Source of the DNA: an uncultured Lachnospiraceae bacterium
GTDB lineage: Bacteria; Bacillota; Clostridia; Lachnospirales; Lachnospiraceae
Assembly: GCA_910578605.1 (NCBI GenBank)
Contig: CAJTQG010000067.1
Coordinates: forward strand, 1 to 7,551
Direction: 5' to 3'
Length of the DNA: 7,551 bases
The notes beneath the pieces are model-generated. The model was not told the origin of the DNA and did not search any database. It was given only the letters and a program-made list of their open reading frames with translations. A program made the translations under genes and the position numbers. Positions 1-5,315 of this stretch are shown here, one piece after another. Each line of letters opens with the position of its first letter. Position 1 is the stretch's first letter.

Positions 1-16
1 GTGTAACCCTATAGAA

Positions 17-22
17 TATAAT
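17..22 (+). promoter_or_regulatory. Possible -10 box upstream of the hydrolase gene
   Basis: A perfect TATAAT lies near the left edge. Its -35 partner would fall at or before the window start, so it cannot be checked. If used, it would give a leader of about 130 nt before the hydrolase. The region is very AT-rich, so chance TATAAT matches are expected. Confidence 0.2.
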
Positions 23-61
23 AGAACATATATAAAATAACTATCTATTAAAAAGAACAAC

Positions 62-107
62 ATTTTATCTTAATTCCATCTATATATGCTTTTCTACAAG
101 ATAAAAT
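62..107. repeat. 10-bp inverted repeat in the hydrolase leader
   Basis: ATTTTATCTT (62-71) and AAGATAAAAT (98-107) are perfect inverted copies with a 26-nt loop. The arms are almost pure A/T. Read on the minus strand the stem is followed by a T-rich stretch (GTTGTTCTTTTT), so it could be a weak terminator for transcription leaving the window leftward, or a structured leader of the hydrolase. It could also be chance in AT-rich DNA. Confidence 0.25.
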
Positions 108-159
108 AAAATGCAGTAATAATATATGAAAATAATAAAACAGAAAGGATATATGAAAT

Positions 160-1110
160 ATGAGTAAAAATAGATTATTAAAAACAACGCTTTTTCTTTC
201 CCTCACTGCAGCAACTATGCATGCTGTAAATCGCACTATTTTTTCAATCACAGATAAACTAAGTTTCTTGACAAAAGATAATGAATACACCTACAAATGG
301 AGATTTGGGGATATCTCTTATACCAAACAGGGAAGTGGCTCACCTGTTCTATTAATCCACGATTTAACTTGCGGAAGCTTTGATTTAGAATGGAAATATA
401 TTTTAACAGAATTATCAAAAAACTATGAAGTATACACAATAGATTTACCTGGATGCGGAAAATCAGATAAACTGTTTATGACTTACACCAATTTTATCTT
501 TGTGGAATGTATTCAAGATTTCATCAAAGATATTATCGGCAAAGAAACAGATGTCATTGCCAGCGGCCTATCCTCCACCATACCTTTAACTTCCACCTTA
601 ACAAAAGAACATAACATTAAGAAAATACTGCTTGTCAATCCTCCATCCATAAAGCTTACCAATCAGATTCCAGATTCACGTTCAAAGTTTTTAAAGAAGT
701 TAATTGAATTTCCTATTATTGGTACATTGCTCTTTAATATTTGTAATTGTGAGGGGTACTATAATAATGAATTTATGAAGTCTTCCTTTTTGACTCCTGA
801 GTTTATTTCCATCAAATTTCCAAAGATGTATTATATTGCTGCCCATAAAAAGGGGACAAGTGCAAAATATCTCTTTGCCAGCCTGATAGGAAAATATGTT
901 AATTTTCCTGTTGAGCGCTCCTTAAAAACGGATATTCCTGTCCATTGTATATTTGGAGAATTTGAATACAATGCACTGATTACCTCATCTGAATATAAAA
1001 AAGTAAATCATGCCATTACTTATGAGTTTATTGACAACTGCAAACATTATCCTCAAATTGAACAACCAGAAAATTTCCTGCAAGCCTGTGAAAAATTTTT
1101 AAGTAAATAG
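160..1110 (+). CDS. Alpha/beta hydrolase fold protein, membrane-anchored
   Basis: The protein has 316 residues. ATG 160 follows AAGGA (145-149) at about 10 nt. Residues about 7-23 are hydrophobic after a basic start and look like an uncleaved anchor or signal; no lipobox is seen. The hydrolase fold shows as LLIHDL (64-69, where many relatives have HG for the oxyanion loop), IDLPGCGKSD (94-103), a nucleophile-elbow region DVIASGLSST (131-140), VHCIFGEFE (261-269, acid strand) and CKHYPQIEQPENF (295-307), with His296 the likely catalytic histidine. The elbow does not match a clean G-x-S-x-G: in one register Gly136 replaces the serine, in the other G136-L-S138-S-T140 is a variant box. Substrate is unknown. 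It faces rsmG tail to tail across a shared terminator and does not belong to the exporter unit. Family assignment is firm; whether it is active is open. Confidence 0.85.
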   Translation: MSKNRLLKTTLFLSLTAATMHAVNRTIFSITDKLSFLTKDNEYTYKWRFGDISYTKQGSGSPVLLIHDLTCGSFDLEWKYILTELSKNYEVYTIDLPGCGKSDKLFMTYTNFIFVECIQDFIKDIIGKETDVIASGLSSTIPLTSTLTKEHNIKKILLVNPPSIKLTNQIPDSRSKFLKKLIEFPIIGTLLFNICNCEGYYNNEFMKSSFLTPEFISIKFPKMYYIAAHKKGTSAKYLFASLIGKYVNFPVERSLKTDIPVHCIFGEFEYNALITSSEYKKVNHAITYEFIDNCKHYPQIEQPENFLQACEKFLSK

Positions 1111-1125
1111 TCAAATCCTTCTAAG

Positions 1126-1178
1126 TTAATTTAAGGGTCAAATGGAGCTGCTTGATGTCCACTTGGCCCTTAATTTAA
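1126..1178. terminator. Bidirectional Rho-independent terminator
   Basis: Two 21-nt arms (1126-1146 and 1158-1178) pair around an 11-nt loop. There are three imperfect positions, one of them a G-U pair in each transcript direction. The core is AAGGG...CCCTT with A-rich flanks on one side and T-rich flanks on the other, reading the same way on both strands. It lies between the convergent stops of the hydrolase (1110) and rsmG (1197), as expected for a shared terminator. Confidence 0.85.
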
Positions 1179-1196
1179 TCATTCCCATTATAAACA

Positions 1197-1916
1197 TTAT
1201 AAAGGCTCCTTTGCAGGCAATCCAGCTTTCCTTGGATATTTGCCAGGTGTCTGCCTTACCTTTTTTATTTGTATAAAAGTCCTCTCTATATCACTTTCAG
1301 GAAGAGTAAACCCTATCTGCTTTTCTATTTTGCCCCCCAATTTTTCAATAGCACAGGAGGCCCCCCTGCTCTCCTCTTCTATATTATTTCCTTTATAAGA
1401 CACAAAATATCCATCTATCTTCACAAATGGCAGACAATATTCTGATAAAACGGAAAGATTGGCCACTGCTCTAGAAACACACAAATCATACTTCTCTCTA
1501 TGTTCCTTATTTTTACCTAACTCTTCTGCTCTGCTGTGTATAGCAATCATATTGTCCAAACCAAGTTTATTTCCCGTTTCATTTAAAAACTTTACTCTTT
1601 TATTTAATGAATCCATCAAAGTAACATGAAGATGGGGAAAAGCTATCTTCAAAGGAATTCCAGGAAATCCTGCCCCTGTTCCCACATCTATCAAATATTT
1701 CATACTTTTTAAATCTACTGCCTGTACAATAGAGAGGCTGTCTAAAAAATGTTTCCATATCACCTCATCCTTTTGGGTAATAGCTGTTAAATTCATAACT
1801 TGATTGACTTCTAATAAATATTCATAATAAATCTGAAATTGTTCTAGTTGTTTTTCTGATAATTCAATATGCCAATTTCTAGCTAATTCCTGCAATCTTT
1901 TCATCCTACTCCTCAT
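1197..1916 (-). CDS. rsmG: 16S rRNA (guanine527-N7)-methyltransferase RsmG
   Basis: RsmG uses S-adenosylmethionine to methylate N7 of G527 (E. coli numbering) in the 530 loop of 16S rRNA; its loss gives low-level streptomycin resistance in several bacteria. The 239 residues match the length of the Bacillus protein. Visible family marks are VMNLTAI (40-46), HFLDSL (56-61), the SAM-binding loop VGTGAGFPGIPL (78-89), SRAVANL (148-154) and the C-terminal TPGKYPRKAGLPAKEPL (223-239). The start is uncertain: ATG 1916 has AAAGGAG only 2 nt ahead, while Met5 (ATG 1904) has AGGAG 4 nt ahead. In many Firmicutes rsmG follows mnmG (gidA); here tetR precedes it instead. A promoter may lie in the 175-bp gap, or it may be read through from tetR. 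It ends at the shared terminator. Confidence 0.97.
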   Translation of the reverse strand: MRSRMKRLQELARNWHIELSEKQLEQFQIYYEYLLEVNQVMNLTAITQKDEVIWKHFLDSLSIVQAVDLKSMKYLIDVGTGAGFPGIPLKIAFPHLHVTLMDSLNKRVKFLNETGNKLGLDNMIAIHSRAEELGKNKEHREKYDLCVSRAVANLSVLSEYCLPFVKIDGYFVSYKGNNIEEESRGASCAIEKLGGKIEKQIGFTLPESDIERTFIQIKKVRQTPGKYPRKAGLPAKEPL

Positions 1917-2053
1917 TTCTCCTTTCGCTTTTTAACTATTCAAAGCCATGCAAATTTATACAAAACAGACTGTTCAAACTTGCTTGATAAGGATTGTTTT
2001 TTAATCTATATGGTAAAGCCATTCATGAGCAAAAGGTAAGCTGCTTTACAGCT

Positions 2054-2082
2054 ATTTTGCGAATGTAGCTCTGATTTGTCAA
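2054..2082 (-). promoter_or_regulatory. Candidate rsmG promoter
   Basis: On the minus strand a perfect TTGACA (2077-2082) is followed after 17 bp by CAAAAT (2054-2059), which matches the -10 consensus at 4 of 6 positions. It sits just past the tetR stop and would give rsmG a leader of about 130 nt. The rest of the 1917-2091 gap holds only a weak 5-bp hairpin (2039-2053), a short palindrome (1964-1974) and the rsmG ribosome binding site. I see no clear terminator after tetR. Confidence 0.4.
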
Positions 2083-2091
2083 CTTAATTTT

Positions 2092-2688
2092 TTATTTGCA
2101 TTCAAACTGCCCAATTATATTGCAGACAGCTGTAATCAATTCCGGCTTCAATTCCTCCATTGTAGATGGTTGTCCTATCAAAATCGCATTATAACATGTT
2201 GCGTTAACCAATTCAACAATCATAAATATCATTAAATTCTCATTGCGAAACCTTCTGCCTGATTCCTTCAGCAAATCCTGAAAAATATCCATGCAATTTC
2301 TATTGTCCAACTCTTCAATCTGAATACTGGAAAAAACTGCCCAACTCAAATTTTTGGATATAAACCTTAAAATAATAGGATTTTCCTGCAGCTGATTGAT
2401 AATATTATCTATTAAAGCAACGATTCTGTCCTCTAAGGTATTCCAATTTCGTTTTTCTATTTCTATGCTGGCCTTCTCAAATAAAATACTTGCCTGCCTG
2501 GCAATCAGCCTGTCCCTAATATCAAACTTATCCTTAAAATATAAATAAAAAGTACCCTTAGCCATTTTGGCATGCTTTACTATATCCGAGATGGAAGTGT
2601 TATTAATTCCCTTTTCGGTAAACAACTCAAATGCAGAGCTTAGCAAAGTTTCTTTTTTTAATTTCTTTTTTTCATCTATTTTGCTCAA
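2092..2688 (-). CDS. TetR/AcrR-family transcriptional regulator
   Basis: The protein has 198 residues, typical of the family. The N-terminal three-helix DNA-binding domain spans about 10-55: the first helix region LLSSAFELFTEKG (15-27), then SISDIVKHAKMAKGTFYLYF (32-51), with the recognition helix around MAKGTFYLYF and the usual FKDK after it. The rest (about 60-198) is the helical ligand-binding and dimer domain, which is not conserved enough to name a ligand. The start is TTG (2686-2688), chosen because AGGAG (2697-2701) lies 8 nt ahead; the first internal Met is residue 42, which would destroy the DNA-binding domain. It follows the exporter and lipoprotein genes on the same strand, so it is inferred to repress them through the palindrome at 7502-7522. 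The Bacillus subtilis yhgD (TetR) and yhgE pair is a comparable arrangement. Confidence 0.93.
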   Translation of the reverse strand: MSKIDEKKKLKKETLLSSAFELFTEKGINNTSISDIVKHAKMAKGTFYLYFKDKFDIRDRLIARQASILFEKASIEIEKRNWNTLEDRIVALIDNIINQLQENPIILRFISKNLSWAVFSSIQIEELDNRNCMDIFQDLLKESGRRFRNENLMIFMIVELVNATCYNAILIGQPSTMEELKPELITAVCNIIGQFECK

Positions 2689-2696
2689 ATTAATTT

Positions 2697-2701
2697 CTCC
2701 T
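2697..2701 (-). promoter_or_regulatory. Ribosome binding site that fixes the TTG start of tetR
   Basis: AGGAG on the minus strand lies 8 nt before TTG (2686-2688). No ATG or GTG start nearby would keep the DNA-binding domain, so this site decides the start. Confidence 0.8.
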
Positions 2702-2719
2702 AATCTTGATGTAAATTAA

Positions 2720-2775
2720 ATTACTCTGGCTATTAAATATCATGACTTTTTCTTACATTTAATAGCCAGAGTAAT
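2720..2775 (-). repeat. Perfect 19-bp inverted repeat in the tetR leader (hairpin or attenuator candidate)
   Basis: Arms ATTACTCTGGCTATTAAAT (2720-2738) and ATTTAATAGCCAGAGTAAT (2757-2775) are perfect inverted copies around an 18-nt loop. The hairpin starts 114 nt after the lipoprotein stop and ends 31 nt before the tetR start. It could terminate the exporter-lipoprotein transcript, but the run after the stem on the minus strand (TTAATTTAC) is a poor U-tract. Only 31 nt, with no promoter seen, separate it from tetR, so tetR mRNA should carry it. It therefore may be a partial terminator, an attenuator or an RNA-stability element. It is longer than a usual TetR operator and does not match the 7502-7522 palindrome. 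Confidence 0.75.
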
Positions 2776-2783
2776 AATTTCAA
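2733..2783 (-). CDS. Possible 16-residue leader peptide upstream of tetR
   Basis: TTG (2781-2783) lies 9 nt after AAGGAG (2793-2798) and opens 16 codons reading MKLLLWLLNVRKSHDI, then TAA (2733-2735). The frame runs through the upstream arm and loop of the 19-bp inverted repeat and stops inside its downstream arm, so a translating ribosome would melt the hairpin. The N-terminal half is leucine-rich and hydrophobic, the C-terminal half is polar and basic. Evidence is only the ribosome binding site, the spacing and the position; the TTG start and short length make chance a real option. Confidence 0.3.
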   Translation of the reverse strand: MKLLLWLLNVRKSHDI

Positions 2784-2821
2784 AACACTTTACTCCTTCA
2801 AAAATAACTGATTTCTATTCT

Positions 2822-2851
2822 ATTTTACAATATGATTTACTAATTTGTCTA
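2822..2851 (-). promoter_or_regulatory. Candidate tetR promoter
   Basis: On the minus strand TAGACA (2846-2851) and TAAAAT (2822-2827), each 5 of 6 to consensus, are separated by 18 bp. Transcription would start near 2815, ahead of the AAGGAG at 2793-2798 and the 19-bp hairpin. It would give tetR expression independent of the repressed exporter promoter. No copy of the TGAC-N5-GTCA palindrome lies here, so tetR autoregulation by that site is not supported. Confidence 0.4.
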
Positions 2852-2889
2852 CTTTTCTGTTTTGACTTCAGCTGTTAAATTTAATTTTG

Positions 2890-5301
2890 TTATTTCACTT
2901 CCTCTGTTGACATGATAAACTTCACGCTGCCATCCATATCCTTTGACAAACCGGAATAGCTCTTATATTCTTTAGAAGCATTATGAATTCCTTTTACACG
3001 GTCTGTCAATTCCTGCATGCTGTCTCTTAATTCATTTATCGTATCTGTCAATTTTTGAATAGCATCCTCATCAAATTTTTTCATGCCGTCACTTAAATCA
3101 ATGGAACCATTGGTTAATTTACCAATACCCTTTGATACTATTTCTGTACTTTCCACTAATTTGCTTAATCCTGATGCCAAATCTTGGGTACCGCCGCTCA
3201 AGGACTTTGTTGCCTTCCGCAGAGTAGGACTATTTTTCATAAGCTGATCCCCGTTCTTCTGGATAGTATCTGTATTCTCAATAATAGCATCTGCACCATC
3301 TGTCAAATTCTTATTGTTATCGGTAATTTTCTTAGCTCCCTCTTTTAACTTAGTAATTGCCTTAGATATTTTTGTAATACCTGTTTCTATTTTTTTATTT
3401 CCATCCAACAAATCTGAGGAGCTATCCCGCAGCTGTTTTGCGTAACCTGACATTTTCTGAGTGCTCTTTAACAATGCATTGGCACCTGTATATAAATTTG
3501 TATCTGAGGTTTTTGTGTCTGTTGCTGCCTGAAGTTTGGCAATAGCTATTGCCAAATCCCCAGCGCCGTCTTTGTCACCCTCTCCGTCTGCAGTTCCGTT
3601 TGTAGCAGCATCGATACCTGCTGCAAGCTGCTCTCCTCCCTCTATATATTGAATGGCTCCTGTCACCGCTGCTGCCATCTGGGTGTACTGTGTTTTCTCC
3701 TCTGCACTACCTGCTGCATCTGCCATTTGATTATACATTGTCTGCATCTGTTTTAAACCTGCCACACACTGGTCTAACTCATCTGTCCTTTTCAATTTTG
3801 ACGCATTTGCATTGATAACTGCAATACCTCCCTGTACAGCCTTTAATCCTTCATTGACCTGCAATACCCCGTCCTTTAAATTCTGCACACCTTGTGTCAT
3901 GCTTTTCATATTGTTATCAGACAAAAGCTCAGTGACAGAGCTGACAAATTTTTTAACACCCTTGCTAAAGGTACTATATTGCTTGGGCAGCTGGGATGTT
4001 GACTTATTCAATGTGTTGATACCATCCACCATAGTATCCACACCGCCAATATACTGTTTTACTCCCTTTCCAAGCTGACTTGCTCCCCTAGTATACCTGT
4101 TTACCCCATTTAATAAAGTATCTACACCTTTGGTATATTTCGTTGTACCCTTTTTCAGCTCTTTTGCCCCTTCATCTAAAGTTTTTACTCCCTCATTCAC
4201 AGTATCAATGGCATTAGAGTAATCTTTGAAATTATTATTTAAGGTGTTTAAGCCATCCTTTAAGTCTTTACTGCCGTTCATCAGCTTTGTAGATGCATCA
4301 ATGATTTCATCCATTTTATCCTGAATGTCCTCTGCATCCTCCACATTGGTGATATCCATATTCTTAAATAACTCTGATGATGCCACCGTGTAAGTGGAGC
4401 CCATGGAAAAATCTTTCACATCAGCAGTAATCTCAACAGTATCTGTCAGCTTTTCATTTATTTTATCTGTATCCAAATCAATATCTTTGCTCAGCTCCAA
4501 ATCATCTAATGCCAGACTTTCCTTCAATCCCGGCATACCATATGCCACTACAATGTCATTATCCCCCTCTGAAACAATCTGACCGTGATCAATGGTTACA
4601 TTTGTAAACTTTTCTACTGGAAGTATCATTCCTGTTATCATCACAAAAGGAGTAAATATTTTCTCCGACTTATCATTGATTTTAACATTTGATTTAGAGG
4701 AATTGCTGTACTGAATCCTCATCACTAATTTTCCGCTTTTTCCTACTATATCAGCCGGTTTCACCTTCTTTCCATCCAGTTCATATTCAATCGAAATTCC
4801 AACCGGCAGCTTTTCCTGACTCGTTCCCTGATAGTATATATCCTCGTTTGAAGTCTCCCAGCTTAATTCTTCTTTGTTCTGAGTAAATGTTTCATCCCCT
4901 TTTGTATTGACAATATCCTTCAGAGAAGACATATCTGAAACAACCCCTGCGTTTGCAGAATTTTTAAGCCAATTGGATACAATGATTTTATCCGTTCTGC
5001 CATCTGACTTCAATGTAGCATAAACCGTCTCTTCCTTGAACACTTTCCCCCATGCTTCCTCGTTGGATGGCAAATCCTTATTATCTGTCTGCTGTGATTC
5101 CTGATTTGTCTCTGATGTTCCATCCCCTGTGTTTTTCTCATCACCCTGTGTTACACTCTGTTCTATTACATCCGCATCTGCATCATTGCTCCACTGTATT
5201 CCTGAACATCCTGTACATCCAACAAGTAAAGCCACCAGCATCAAGCTGCTTATTCCTGTTTTACATGCTTTCTTTAAATATCTTTTATTCCATTTTCTCA
5301 T
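2890..5301 (-). CDS. Secreted lipoprotein with X-X-X-Leu-X-X-Gly heptad repeats, exporter partner
   Basis: The protein has 803 residues. A basic start and hydrophobic stretch (about 17-28) end in a lipobox LVGC, so Cys29 should be lipidated and the protein held on the outer face of the membrane. An acidic, Ser/Thr/Gln-rich linker follows (about 33-82). Residues about 88-315 form a globular region with beta-rich segments (ISIEYELDGKKV, GKLVMRIQYSN). From about 340 to 745 there are many L-x-x-G heptads (for example LKDGLNTL, LDEGAKELKKG, LSGGTQDLASGLSKL), predicted to form long helical rods. They are broken around 500-640 by an Ala/Gln-rich part and a Gly/Asp-rich linker (566-583). The tail MDGSVKFIM (789-797) resembles YhgE/Pip-like relatives, but no C-terminal membrane segment is seen. 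Its ATG overlaps the exporter TGA, so it is probably the extracellular partner of that exporter. The role is inferred from context; the biochemical function is unknown. Confidence 0.85.
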   Translation of the reverse strand: MRKWNKRYLKKACKTGISSLMLVALLVGCTGCSGIQWSNDADADVIEQSVTQGDEKNTGDGTSETNQESQQTDNKDLPSNEEAWGKVFKEETVYATLKSDGRTDKIIVSNWLKNSANAGVVSDMSSLKDIVNTKGDETFTQNKEELSWETSNEDIYYQGTSQEKLPVGISIEYELDGKKVKPADIVGKSGKLVMRIQYSNSSKSNVKINDKSEKIFTPFVMITGMILPVEKFTNVTIDHGQIVSEGDNDIVVAYGMPGLKESLALDDLELSKDIDLDTDKINEKLTDTVEITADVKDFSMGSTYTVASSELFKNMDITNVEDAEDIQDKMDEIIDASTKLMNGSKDLKDGLNTLNNNFKDYSNAIDTVNEGVKTLDEGAKELKKGTTKYTKGVDTLLNGVNRYTRGASQLGKGVKQYIGGVDTMVDGINTLNKSTSQLPKQYSTFSKGVKKFVSSVTELLSDNNMKSMTQGVQNLKDGVLQVNEGLKAVQGGIAVINANASKLKRTDELDQCVAGLKQMQTMYNQMADAAGSAEEKTQYTQMAAAVTGAIQYIEGGEQLAAGIDAATNGTADGEGDKDGAGDLAIAIAKLQAATDTKTSDTNLYTGANALLKSTQKMSGYAKQLRDSSSDLLDGNKKIETGITKISKAITKLKEGAKKITDNNKNLTDGADAIIENTDTIQKNGDQLMKNSPTLRKATKSLSGGTQDLASGLSKLVESTEIVSKGIGKLTNGSIDLSDGMKKFDEDAIQKLTDTINELRDSMQELTDRVKGIHNASKEYKSYSGLSKDMDGSVKFIMSTEEVK

Positions 5302-5315
5302 AGTAATACTCCTTT
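5298..5315 (-). promoter_or_regulatory. ATGA overlap and internal ribosome binding site (translational coupling)
   Basis: The exporter stop TGA (5298-5300) and the lipoprotein start ATG (5299-5301) share ATGA. AAAGGAG (5309-5315) lies 7 nt before the ATG, inside the last exporter codons, where it encodes Lys-Gly. This is the usual layout for coupled translation of subunits made in fixed ratio. Confidence 0.85.

Noticed and set aside
153..167. ATG AAA TAT GAG TAA overlapping the hydrolase start
   Set aside because: It is only 3 to 4 nt from the ribosome binding site and four codons long. The ATG at 160 has better spacing and opens the full gene.
1964..1974. Palindrome AACAG-A-CTGTT near a TATAAA-like box (1955-1960) upstream of rsmG, resembling a LexA site
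   Set aside because: The spacing does not fit the Gram-positive SOS box GAAC-N4-GTTC, and no -35 box is found at 16-18 bp from the TATAAA. Short palindromes are common by chance.
2739..2756. ATGAC-like half-site in the loop of the tetR leader hairpin, as a possible second TetR operator
   Set aside because: There is no matching GTCA arm at the right distance, so it does not resemble the 7502-7522 palindrome.
3812..4078. Open frame on the plus strand inside the lipoprotein gene
   Set aside because: It lies opposite a long, well-supported coding region with clear repeats, and has no recognisable protein features. It is an antisense shadow, like the other plus-strand frames between 3800 and 7341.
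2890..5301. Heptad-repeat region considered as a phage tape-measure protein
   Set aside because: The lipobox signal, the coupling to an MMPL exporter, the TetR neighbour and the absence of phage genes all favour an exporter-linked surface lipoprotein.
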